A program made the position numbers and the translations under genes. A DNA stretch of 64,000 bases from Phragmites australis. Taxonomy: Eukaryota; Streptophyta; Magnoliopsida; Poales; Poaceae. The notes beneath the pieces are model-generated. The model was not told the origin of the DNA. It ran no database searches and worked only from the letters and a program-made list of their open reading frames with translations. Of this stretch, positions 35,239-46,116 are shown piece by piece (the first letter of the stretch is position 1; every line of letters begins with the position of its first letter). Where the stretch lies: the NCBI RefSeq assembly GCF_958298935.1, contig NC_084936.1:5339501-5403500 (forward strand), read 5' to 3'.

Positions 35239-36517
35239 AGAAACTTTGGATTTGATTGATGATAAGGACATGTTATGTTGGTTCTCTTTCACTAGCAGTT
35301 CATTGTAACAAAATCCCTGTGTTTGTCCAAAGGGAAACTGTCGATTATTGGAGTACACTTGTAAGCATTACCTTTACCTTCATTTCTTAGCAGAGAATTA
35401 TTCTCCTGTTGTACGTCAAACAAGAATTTAAAGAACATCATATGTAGTCGCTCCATTTTATTGATGATTATGTGTACAACTTGAGAACCCTTTATTCTTA
35501 TATTAATAAACATTTAGTAAGGACCTCTTTTACATGGATAAGTAATATAAGACTAAATTTTTTAGCACTAATAGGCTTGAAGACCTATGCCCCAATAGGC
35601 CTAGATTAGGTTAAAAGTCCACATTAGATGGACCTATAGTTTAACACTCCTAATTTTATAAACTATAAGAAGAGAAGAACGGTAGATAATGATCAATTAA
35701 TGGGAACGTTCAAATTCAATAGCCTCTCTTGACGAGATGCAAGATTGTAAATTACTGAATGTTTTTTATTCTCCACCGCTATTCCATCCCTTGCATGTTC
35801 AAGGGCGAGTATTTGGAAAAAAAAATCTATGGAGCGATGCTTCAGCAACCTCCTCCTACAACACCACTCGGATGGGGCCACGTATCCACTTGTCAAGATC
35901 TCAAAGCTAGCAGTCAAGCGAGCCAAGCCTTTTATGTTCCCACCCGCGAGCCGAGCTGTTCATAAAAAATAGGAAAGGAGCTCGTGCTCGCTGGCTTTGA
36001 GATATTCACATGCGGACATGTGGCGTCCATTCGGTGGTGCCGTGGGAGGAGGTTCCTGTAGCACCACTCCATAATTTTTTTTCAAGTATCTTTTCAGTTC
36101 TACATCCCAAAAACAAAACATTGGTATTCATCCATAAGAAGATAATGAGAAAAAAAATCAGATGTATATAGATGGTTTCCGGTGGCTTGGTAAGGCGGCA
36201 AGGAAGGTGACCAGGTGAGCGCATGCAGATTTACCAACACAAACAAGAGAATTTTTTTTTTGTCAAATAATACTAGTCGTAGGCCAGTGGCATCTCAACC
36301 AACGCGCTTGCTTTTTTTTTTTACTACAATGTGTAATTTTGACCCACGTGCACCATTCAAACAACTTTTATGATATATTTGAGCAATTGTCAAAATCTAT
36401 GATTTGGATATACCCCGCACAATTTGTTGTACTTGTGGTGTATTTTTACTTGAAAAATATTGCTTTTTAACACGTCTAATCTAGGTGGGAAGGAGAGGAT
36501 GGGGGAAGGCATGCCAT
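35239..36517. other. Intergenic DNA
   Basis: AT-rich; no gene or terminal repeat recognised. Probably includes the 3' UTR of the RING gene in its first 250 bp. Confidence 0.5.
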
Positions 36518-36780
36518 TGTTGGAGTTTGAATTATAGATAAAGTCGAATTGTAGAGATAAAGAAAGAGTTGTTGTATGTCTCGGTAGTTTAAACCGAGTA
36601 GTTAGCTGGAGATAGATTTTATCTCTGGTTCAAATCGAGTCTCTCAGAGTTTGTAACAACCATGTCTAGGGGTGTTTCCCAGTGTATAAATACATCACAA
36701 CACGGCCTGAAAGGGTAACACGCTTCACAGTTTTTTATAGCCATAACACCTAAGCAAATTCAATTACACAACTGAGAATC
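36518..36780 (+). mobile_element. Possible short solo LTR (Copia-like)
   Basis: Starts TGTTGGAGTTTGAATTATAG and contains GTATAAATACATCACAACAC (36,684-36,703), a TATA box at the expected place. The right end is uncertain (near ATTACACA) and no TSD was confirmed. Confidence 0.4.
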
Positions 36781-36974
36781 TAGTTTAGGATTTAGCGTGC
36801 AATTCGTTGTCAGAAAAAAATAAGCAGGGAAACAAATATGTGTAGAATAGGATTTCACTGAACAAATGTCTGGAATATGCTTTCACTGATTCAGAAGCGT
36901 GATCTAATACTATGGTTCCATTTACCCGAGTCTGAAAGAGTATGGGGGATCCAACCGAGCATGGTTTACTCCCT

Positions 36975-37160
36975 CTCGATTCGAAGTCCGTCTCGACTAT
37001 GGTTTACTCGCGAAGCATGTGATCGATCCACGGAGGTCTCTCTATATATTTCGACATGCCACTCCACAAGATTATCACAACCGTACTAATCAGCGTGATA
37101 CTTGACTTGTTCTACTACTCGTCGATCCACCGGAGACTTCCGATCGATCGGAGGCAATCG
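36975..37160 (+). pseudogene. Promoter and 5' leader fragment duplicated from the RING gene
   Basis: Collinear with 33,735-33,925: CGACTATGGTTTAC, CGAAGCA, TCGATCCA, TCTATATATTT, CCACTCC.CAAGAT and CGGAGAC are kept in order. The copy stops just after the start-codon region and its ATG context is destroyed, so only the promoter, leader and a few codons were duplicated or survive. Confidence 0.7.
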
Positions 37161-37179
37161 ACTTGTTCTACTCCTCGTC

Positions 37180-37700
37180 GATAGTGATGGATCTAGGAAT
37201 AATTTTGAGCTAGGGCAGAGACACATAGTCTAATTAAAGAAAAATAGAAGGTGGGATTATATACTTTTGTCCATGTAATGTGGAATGACACTACATATAC
37301 ATTTCGCAGATGATTTCTCATGTTGTAAATGATACTTTGCTTATTCTAAAATTGTTTAACACTAATGCAGTTGAAATGCAAACATATAGACAAATCCCTA
37401 AATAAATTTTGTATATGATACATTTATGACATGTTACCTTTTAATAGTACATGATGAAACCATATAGACTTAGAGCTCTATTCTAATTTCTAGTTGGTGC
37501 TGGTGTGGGGAGGAGGTCACCCCTATTTATACTTGTCCTTTAGTGCAAGACATTTAGAATATTGCCATGTGGTACATTCCACACACTTCTTACAAAATAT
37601 CCTAATTCTATTTTTTTCATTTTTATCTAAAATATAGATATTTCCTACCATGTAAAGTATGTATGTTCTACACATCTCTTTACTTTGCCATGAAGCATGG
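37180..37700. repeat. Dispersed repeat related to 42,475-42,560
   Basis: AATAATTTTGAGCTAGGGCAG...AGACACATAGTCTAATTAAAG here matches GAACAATTTTGAGCTAGGAC...AGACAAAGAGTCTAAGTAAAG at 42,495. The family is not identified and the ends are not defined. Confidence 0.45.
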
Positions 37701-37708
37701 CAACTTGT

Positions 37709-40700
37709 CACGTCCTAAATTCCATAATTACGTGATTAAGCTTAATCATGCATTATTAGCATCATAATTAATTTTGAGGTAAATTATTTTGGCGTACTAG
37801 AGCACTTCGTTTAAAAATAATTGGATGAGAGAAAGAAATTCGGGAGAGAAAAGAATTGAATTCGTAGTTAAAACGGACTCTTTCTCTAACACGTGGGCCC
37901 CACCGGAGTGGGCCAACCACCCCATTCTCTCTCCCTCTAGAGTGGCAGCTCACTCTCTCTCCCTCTAGAGTGGCAGCTCACTCTCTCTCCTCCTCACTCT
38001 CCCCCACGCCACCCCACCATGCTCCCGTCCCCTCTCACTCTCCCTCTCACTCCCTCTCTCTTTTCTTCCAAAATTCGAGCTCAAGAGAGGGATTTGAGAT
38101 GAGTACGTGGTATCATTGCAATCACAAGCTCATGAGCTATCCATCCCACAATTCATTTTTGTTTTCCCGAAGGATTTGAGCCGGATTTGGTGTCTTTTGG
38201 TGTTTAGGGTTGAAATGTGAAGAACACCGGACTTCTTCGCCTCCCGAGCTTTTCCCTCCGTTTCCTCCTTCAATCGGTGGTCCACAACCTCGGTAAAGGC
38301 CTTTGGGTGAGTCCCCTAAACTCCCATGGCAAGAATCCACCTTTTAGATGGTTGGATTTCGGATTTTGAGCTAGGGGTTTGAAGTTCATGAGTTCTTAAT
38401 GAATTAAAAGCAATAGCCGAGTTTTGGTCGATTTTGGCATATATATGTTGTCCTACGCAGTAGAGGAAGTCAATGTGATACTCTAGGTCCAAGTCCGCAC
38501 TCTAAATGTCACCAAAATCGTCACCAGTGAGCTCCCAAAGTGCCCCCGGCGACTCCCAGCGGTCTGACCGTCACCCCAAGGTCAGTCAGACCGCCAGGGG
38601 CCAAAACCCTCTGCATGGGGGCGGTCTGACCACGTTTCCGGCGGTCTGACCGTTGCATACCCGGGCAGCACAGTTACTGCTTGCTGAAACTTGTAAAATT
38701 TATAATAAATTCTCTGTAGCTCCAAAAATTATGAAACAAATTTTGTTGGTTTCATAATAACCTACTCTACCTATTAAAAATATCCCCAGCTATGAAATAA
38801 TGAATTAAATTTATGAGATTAAATAATTAGGTTAAAGCTTCATTAATTTACCGTTAATTCATCATAAGTCCAAAATTGATGAATCCAATTTTGCTAGTTT
38901 CCTTATGACTTGTTCTATCGATGAAAAATGTTTTCATCCATTATATGCATATTGTGGCATATATTTGCACTTCATTCATACTCATTGCATTGCACGCATT
39001 AATCTTTTTAGAGATCGCCGAACCAACGATCCTAGCGAGCGAGGTCGATCCCGAGGCGCTGCACCTTTGTGAACCAGTGCATCAAGGCAAGCATGTATCA
39101 TATTGAACCCTATCGGTTGTATTGAATGAAGTCTAAATATTGATAAATTATGCTTATGTATAGGTTTGCATGTATAGGAAGTCAATGTTGGGTTTTGATG
39201 AGTAGATCCTATGTTGAATTACATTGTCTCTACCTTGATGTATTGTTGATCCATATCCTTGTAGCCTAGGTTTAATCATACTAAGGTCTAACTTAAAAGT
39301 AATACGAGATGCTTAGCAATGCATAGGTCATTGGTAGAAATCGAGCGGTGGAACGTCCCATCGTTCGCGAGTTGTAGGTTAATTACCTTCACAATGATTA
39401 CAATGTTGGGTCGATGATGTTGGTTGGTCGAGTGGTGAGTATGAGACGAGATGTGGACGGTGTTAGGGGTGTCATCTGTCCTCAAGGAAAATCCAGGGGT
39501 AGTTTGGGAAGGGAACCCGGACACCGTTGGCTGCTTGCATCGTTTAAGGCCGATCGTCGGGGTAGTTGGCTTTAGCACTTACCTTACTCACCACATGCCG
39601 ATCTAATGGTAAGGCGAGCCGAATACCTTCGCAGCTGTGGCTTTGTGGGGCCTGAACAACGACGGTGTGAGCAGGCGGGCTTGTAAGCGGTACTAATTTG
39701 CTCCGGGAGTAGTTCTGGTACCGCCACACCGAGCGTTGCATGTCGCACACGGTTGGGGCTAGTCGGGAAAGGTTAACACGGGTACCCCCTTGTGTGCACT
39801 TTAGCGGGTGGCACAAGCCGTATGGTCCCCGAGTCGTGTAGGTCCAGGAGTATCTCCCTGCAGGGTGTATAAACAGTTTGAACTGCCGCACTCTCGGTCA
39901 TGAGCATGCTATTGTTTCATTTGCACCCGGTCGTAGAGTTCTCGTGGTTGGTTCGGTTGTATGGTTAGGATATGTGGTTTGTGATTCGAATATGTGGGAG
40001 GTGGTGGAGATGGTACTTGTTATATATTGATACTAATGTGGTTTCAGTTTCATATGATCAGTTGGTAGTTGCAGGGTAATTTCATATATATTGGTTAAGT
40101 TAGTTGCTCACATATATGTCTAGGTTGCTTACCGCATATGTTTTACTTAATCTTGTGGCCTAGTCTTGCTAACATCTCAATACATAATTCTTGGAGTCGG
40201 AATATTATATACCCATATTGTGTAAGACTTGCGAGAGGGTGCTGCCCTTAAGTTGATGCAGGTTCACAGGTCGGCGAGGAGGGGGCGGTGTTTGGCTACT
40301 TTGTGCCTGCTGATCAGGGTGGCGGGCAGGAGTAGCACATTCTACTCCGAACTCAGTGTTCTGGTATGGAGCCTAAGGGCATGTGGCTCTATATTATTTT
40401 GTTGTATAGCTTTTAGTCTTCCGCTGCTTAGTTCTTTTGTTGGTTAGGAGTTGATGGGTTTTGTCTCCTCCTAGCTCTCTTTTGCTGTAAATTGTGATAA
40501 CTTGTTGCATGCTTAAGAACTTGTAATATAATGTTAATTACCCGCTCTTTCTTAAGCTTTGTTGTGATGTACATGTTGGGAAGACGTGTGTTCCGATCTT
40601 AGGCACAAAACACGTGCCGAGACTACCGGGATGATATTCTGGTTAATCATCGAGGTTGTGATTATGAATAATGATCCTCATGGTGATTAATTAGAATATT
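37709..40700 (+). mobile_element. LTR-like sequence of a Ty3 retrotransposon, about 3 kb
   Basis: TGTCACGTCCTAAATTCCAT at 37,709 resembles the start of long plant Tekay/Del-type LTRs, and the end near 40,600-40,700 (GACTACCGGGATGATATTCTGG) resembles their 3' part. No gag-pol is present. Near 38,553-38,660 GGTCTGACC palindromes recur four times. The right border and TSD are not established, so this could be a solo LTR or a fragment. Confidence 0.45.
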
Positions 40701-41592
40701 GTTTGGATGGGCCAGCTGAGTGGCGCGGCGTGACGACGGGGCTGTGTGCATGGCGCGGGATGGTGAAATGACAGCGCAGCGTGGTCTCGACCGGCGTAGG
40801 AGTCCACAACGGCAGAAGGGAGAACAAGGAGGGGAAGTAGCGCCGGAGAGGAAGGAGGCCAACTGGGTTGGCTCAGTGGTGGCGTGTTGGCCGGTGTGGT
40901 GCGGAGGAGCGATGTGGTGCACGAGCGGGCTGGGGACAACGGGCCCAGTCAAAATCTTTGACTGCGACAAGGCTCCTGCTGACGTGCACACTGCCACGAT
41001 GGTGCTCTTGGCCACCGGCAAATGGCGATGCCAACCAGTTGTGGGAGGGTGGCACCAGCATCAACACCTCACAGGGAACTCAGCTAAGCAGGAAACAGTT
41101 GTCCGGCTTGGCCAAAAGATGGCCATCCATGGCACCGTGGCGCTTGACGCAAAAGGAGATGTGCGCCAGCATCAGGCTAGAGCAAAACCATCGTGCGTGG
41201 AAGGTGTAGCAAGGATGCTCGGTGCTCACCATATTCATGGACCCAAGAGAGGAGCAGCAGACGGATGACGCGATGGTGAGGGGTGGAGAGATTGGCCGAC
41301 CCCGGGGAAGAAGATGTCGCGGACTTGAATCCAGCTCGGGAAAACATTGGCGAGTCTTTCTGCGCTCTCCCTCTTGCTCCTCGCAGCTCAGGGTTCGCAG
41401 ATTCAGTAGCAGCACTTCGGATTTAGCGGTGGCGCGTCAGGATTCGACGGGCGGCAGCTTGGTGCGCTGCTCTCTGTGTCTGCCATGAGGGAGAAATGAG
41501 AGGGAGGGAGTGAGAGGCGTTGGGAAATGGAGCTCGGCAAAGAGGCATGCATGGCAGAGAGAGCAGTGTGTGGCAGTGACGGGGAGGACAGC

Positions 41593-41671
<79 letters not shown>

Positions 41672-42130
41672 GTGAGCGCAGGCCGAGCGGCTCGGTAGGG
41701 AGGTCACACGGGAGGACATGCGGTGAGACACGCCAACAGCGTGTTGGATGGCTCAGCTCGGTGGCGCAGAGGAAGGCCACGACGAAGGGAGGTCGCATGG
41801 GCTACTGCGCGCACGGTGGCAGTGCGCATGACTGCAGGGCGTAGGATGGCGATGTTGAGGCTCGAGGCCGTGCGGACGTCTTTAGCAGTGACATTGGCGG
41901 CACAAGGGCAGAGGTGGACGGGAGAAGAAGCAGCAGAGGAGAGAGAGTGAGGAGGAAGATGATGATGTGGCCACCACATGGCAAAAAACCAGGTGATGTG
42001 GCATCCACGTCATCAAAACCGCTTAGGGAAACCACTTCAGGGGTTAAGTGATCCGGTATTGAAACTTTAGGGGAGTAAAACAAACCATTTAATAGTTCAG
42101 GGGGTTATCCGGACATACACGATAGTCTGA
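40701..42130. other. GC-rich repeat-derived region
   Basis: Many overlapping open frames on both strands reflect base composition only. The right part (42,025-42,150: AAACTTTAGGGGAGTAAAAC, TCCGGACATACACGATAG) resembles termini of DNA transposon families common in grasses. Not assigned. Confidence 0.4.
41595..41669. repeat. (GA)n microsatellite, about 37 units
   Basis: An uninterrupted GA dinucleotide tract of about 75 bp. It is read as Arg-Glu or Ser-Leu runs in spurious frames on both strands. Confidence 0.97.
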
Positions 42131-43085
42131 GAGAGTAAAATGGACTTTTCCCTAAAAAAATTGAACGAAATCTTCCAACAACTCCGAAACGAAAATGAAT
42201 AGAAAGCAAAAAAATCGCTGCAATGAGAGCGGTCATATCTGTGATGAAGGGCAGAGATGTAGACGGATTTGCGTTCCACCATTGACCCTCATGACGTCTA
42301 GAAATTCTACACAAAACCCTTGTGCCCTCAGCCCGAGGTGCATCAACCTCAAGCCACTGCCTTGTCATCCCTTCTTCAACTCGGCAACTCCCCATTGGTT
42401 ACCTCCACCTCGATCTAGGGTTTGGGCAGCCCCGTCTCATACCCTCACCTTTCTCACCGCGACGCTTACCACCTTGGCTAGTGACGAATACAAGAACAAT
42501 TTTGAGCTAGGACGGAGACAAAGAGTCTAAGTAAAGAAGAATACATCAATAACAAAGAGAACATATTAATTCTCCAATAAAAATACAACAAAAAAATATG
42601 AACCTATAAAATAAGCAAAGGTAAATATAGATGTATTAGTGGTGGCAACAATATTTTTTTTACTAAGGTACAATAAATATTGTTGCTAATGGTAATACCA
42701 TATTAAAAATTAGAATATACATGAAACTTAAAACAATTTAGATATATTACCAACAATGTACAATGTGGCATAGTATGCGTTTTTGAGTTAAATGTTTAAG
42801 TATAATTCCACATATAGATTGAATATTTAATACTATAATCAGGAATGTAATATTTCAATGACAACATGCAATGTGCCACAACTTAATCTTTCATTAAGAA
42901 TTGCTGGAAAATTTGGAGGGGTTCCAAAAATTTGAATTTGAGTTTGTAGTCAAATTTGAAATGTGAATTTTTATGGAAAAAGAAAGGAAAAGAGAGAGGA
43001 AATAAAGGCAGCGATTGGATTAATGGCTACTCCAGCCAATACCGAGCAGCCCATTTAGCCCACTCGGTTGCTATTAGGTTTCCCA
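42131..43085. other. AT-rich intergenic DNA
   Basis: No gene recognised. It includes the second copy of the 37,180 dispersed repeat at 42,475-42,560. Confidence 0.45.
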
Positions 43086-43637
43086 AGAAGGATTTTTATA
43101 TTTTTATATTTTTAAAATCAAAAAATTATAAAAATAGGCATCTATTTAAAAAAAATTGTAAATCCAGACGTCGCCTGTTGTAAGGGTGACACCGTATTTA
43201 TAAATAAAAAACATATCATTCTATTACTCTCAAAATTCAAAACACTATCACAATAGTAATGCAAAATTATGAAAACAATGTATGATGTATACGATGCTAT
43301 AATCTAGCTCTCCAAAAAATTTCAACTCAAACAAATACCTATACAATGAAAAACAAAAAAGACAAATTTTATCATACAAAGACACTGTGTGCAATGAAAT
43401 TTGTCTTTCTTATTTCTCATTGTATAAATCATATTTTTGTTTGTAAATTTTTGGAGAGCTATAGCATAGTGTCCTCTACACCATCATTCTTTCAGAATTT
43501 TTTATGACAATTTCAATAGTATTTTGAATTTTGAGAGCAATAAAAAAAATATATATATTTTTAAATGAGTCGTCCACAACTGAAAATGTGTCCTCAACTG
43601 GATTTTTTTTGCTTCGAAATATAAAAATAAAAAAATT
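43086..43637. repeat. Foldback (MITE-like) inverted repeat
   Basis: The left arm (ACTCTCAAAATTCAAAACAC near 43,227; CTAGCTCTCCAAAAAATTT near 43,304) is the imperfect reverse complement of the right arm (GTATTTTGAATTTTGAGAG near 43,519; AAATTTTTGGAGAGCTATAG near 43,445), centred near 43,390. The outer ends, GGATTTTTATATTTTTATAT and TATAAAAATAAAAAAATTCC, also pair. The arms diverge at many positions, so it is old. It lies about 400 bp upstream of the second RING gene. Confidence 0.75.
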
Positions 43638-43703
43638 CCAGACGAGGCGGCGGTCGTGCGGCGGCGCTCGAGAACGCCCGCTTCCTGCGCCATGTTCGCC
43701 CGG

Positions 43704-43754
43704 CGGACTCGGACTCGGACTCAGGACTCGGACTCGGACTCGGACTCGGACTAG
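43704..43754. repeat. GGACTC hexamer array
   Basis: About eight copies of the 6-bp unit GGACTC with one A insertion, between the foldback element and the second RING gene. Confidence 0.9.
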
Positions 43755-44018
43755 GTGGCGGAAGAGGAAGCGTGGAAGCCGGCGGACCCGGCAGCTCCTC
43801 TTTAAAAACGGAGCTCCTCCTCTTTGTACCCAATCTGCAACCTCTTTCCAGCTCGATTCCGTCGCGGTTCACCTCGTCTCCATCTCCGACAGGCGCCGGC
43901 GCGTTCCTCCTGCTCGTTCCGCCGCCGGGACACCTCGGGCAGCAGCCCCTCGACCTCGCCTCAGTGGTGATCTGCCACTGCTCGTGGATCCATAGAGACG
44001 CATGATCAATCGGAGACA

Positions 44019-45410
44019 ATGGACGAAGAGGAAGAGGAGCCGTTTTGCAGCGGCGTGTCGGTGCGTGTGACCCTGCCGGAGGGCCAACGCATCTGCATCG
44101 TTTGGGCTTCCCTGTACATCGACCCGTCCAGCGCCTACGCTCAGTACGCGGTGGAGGTCTGGGCTGAGGCCGGCCGCGAGACGCACACTATCGGGACCTT
44201 GTCACTGGAGAAGCCCGACGTGGCCGTGCCGCAGGTGGTGCTGAGCGACGAGTTCGACCTGTGCCACGACTCGCCGGACGGCACCGTCCTGTTATCCTTC
44301 CACGTTCTTGGCCCGCCGCCCCCGGACACCGAGCAAGAGGAAGCGGTTCTTGCTAATGAAGTGGAAGAGGATGGCGACTCTGCTGCTGATGCGCCGGCGT
44401 GGGATGGAGAGCCGACCGTCGAGGCGGGAGTGGAGTACGAGCCTCTCGACGAAGACGACTACGCGGAGCTTAACGACAGCGACAACGAGAGAGACGAGTT
44501 CGCCAACTTATACTACTGCTTTCTTGGCCCGCCACCCCCGGAGAGCGAGGAAGAGGAAGCGGTTCTTGCTGACGACGAGGATGAATACGAGGACGAGGAT
44601 GAATACGAGCCTCTCGACGAAGACGACTCCTCCGCGGAGTGTAATGACAGTGACAACAGCGAGGACGATATACGGCATCTGGAGTTCCTTGGGCCGGCGC
44701 GGTTCGCCGCCGTCGAGAACACCGCCGGATTCATGCAGGTCGCCGCCAATGCCTCCGGGGGCCAAGAAGGCAAGGAGATCTTCGTGCAGTACCGGTACAC
44801 CCGTTTCTCGTGGACATGGAGCGGGCGTGGAGCCGTGGAGCCGTGCACGACGACGAAGCTCCTCCCCCTCAGTTTCCTGGCCCCACCCGCCTGCGATCTG
44901 GCGACCTCCTTGACATGGGTCGGCTCCTCGCTGGGCCCTTTCATCTACCCCGGCCTCTTCCGCCGGCAGCTTCAGGAGCTCTGGTCAACCCTGGTGGCGC
45001 CGGCGATCGACACCATCTCCCCACAAGCCTCGCACGTCAACGTGACCGTGGACGTTGGCATCCTCCGGCGCGAGGACCACACGCCGGAGCGCATGGAGCA
45101 CATGCGTGGCGCTTTGGAGGTCAAGATGCAGGAGCCGTGGCCCCAGTGCTTCTACACGCACAAGGTGCTGCACCTGCCAGAGCCGGTGCGGCCGGCGAAG
45201 CGGAGGAGGGTCACCGAGGACGAGGAAGAGGATGATGAGTGCTCTGTTTGCTACGAGCCGCTGGAGAGCAGCGTGGTGGCGTGGCCGGGGTGCAGGCACG
45301 TGTTCCATGGCGTGTGCGTGGAGAAGACGCTGGAGAGGAGCGAGATGTGCCCGCTGTGCAGGCGCAGGCTATCAACAAAACCAAATGCATCCACATTAAG
45401 TGTCGAGTGA
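44019..45410 (+). CDS. RING-H2 finger protein, single exon, 463 aa
   Basis: Paralogue of 33,880-35,238 with the same order: N-terminal region (AVEVWAEAGRETHTIGTLS), acidic linker, conserved middle (FAAVENTAGFMQVAA; YRYTRFSWTWSGRGAVEP; FIYPGLFRRQLQELWS), REDHTPERMEHM box and a C-terminal RING at residues 408-447 with identical C-x2-C-x13-C-x-H-x2-H-x2-C-x10-C-x2-C spacing. The acidic linker is internally duplicated (LGPPPP..E.EEEAVLA ... EYEPLDEDD appears twice), unlike its neighbour. KRRRV just before the RING could be a nuclear localisation signal. ATG 44,019 opens the frame. Probably an E3 ubiquitin ligase; target unknown. Confidence 0.87.
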   Translation: MDEEEEEPFCSGVSVRVTLPEGQRICIVWASLYIDPSSAYAQYAVEVWAEAGRETHTIGTLSLEKPDVAVPQVVLSDEFDLCHDSPDGTVLLSFHVLGPPPPDTEQEEAVLANEVEEDGDSAADAPAWDGEPTVEAGVEYEPLDEDDYAELNDSDNERDEFANLYYCFLGPPPPESEEEEAVLADDEDEYEDEDEYEPLDEDDSSAECNDSDNSEDDIRHLEFLGPARFAAVENTAGFMQVAANASGGQEGKEIFVQYRYTRFSWTWSGRGAVEPCTTTKLLPLSFLAPPACDLATSLTWVGSSLGPFIYPGLFRRQLQELWSTLVAPAIDTISPQASHVNVTVDVGILRREDHTPERMEHMRGALEVKMQEPWPQCFYTHKVLHLPEPVRPAKRRRVTEDEEEDDECSVCYEPLESSVVAWPGCRHVFHGVCVEKTLERSEMCPLCRRRLSTKPNASTLSVE

Positions 45411-46116
45411 TGTAACAAAATCTTATTATTCGGATTCGATCCATGATTCGGATGATTAATTCAGTGCTGTTTTATTTTCAATCTGTGATTTTGGGAGAAT
45501 TCAATGACGAATTCGTCTAGCTGTATGCCGAAGCATCGGTCCAATTATACCTGTGATACATGGATAGCAACTTAAGCAAATAAAATTATGATTCAATAGA
45601 AATTGCAAACAGAGCAAATGACCAAGGTACATCATGTCGTCCACGCTGTTTCAAACCATTACAAGAAATCAAAGAGAGATGCAATTGCAACGCTCCAAAA
45701 GGAAGCGCAACTACTTGGATATTACAGCAGCGCTTAGTCACTGTTCTCTGAACGGCAACACGCCGAGTGGAACAATTATCTTCAGGCAGAGCGCCACGAC
45801 AGAATGACAAGGAACATTATTTACTAATATTCAGTTTTTATTACCTGTAGTCTGTACAGGTGGGGGCAAATTTCGGAAAGTTGATACAAGCACCTCACAT
45901 TTACAGTTTACAGACACTGCACAGCACGGGTAGTAACCTACCTAATAGTAATGCACCAGCCTCCTTTAGTCCTTTTATGTATCAACTCAGCATACACAGA
46001 ATTTTCCGGGCGACAGCCAAATACAAGAACGGGACCAAACAGAACTGAACAAGCGACATTGTAGAGACTTCAAGCTTATGCTGAAGAACTAATTCGCAGA
46101 CCACTAGTTTCCACAC
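45411..46116. other. Convergent 3' region of the RING and IST1-like genes
   Basis: The two genes point towards each other here. No additional gene; both 3' UTRs and terminators must lie in this interval. Confidence 0.55.

Noticed and set aside
40720..41268. 182-codon open frame on the plus strand
   Set aside because: GC-rich region with open frames on both strands and no recognisable motif.
41403..41844. Arg-Glu and Ser-Leu rich open frames
   Set aside because: Translations of the GA microsatellite in different frames.
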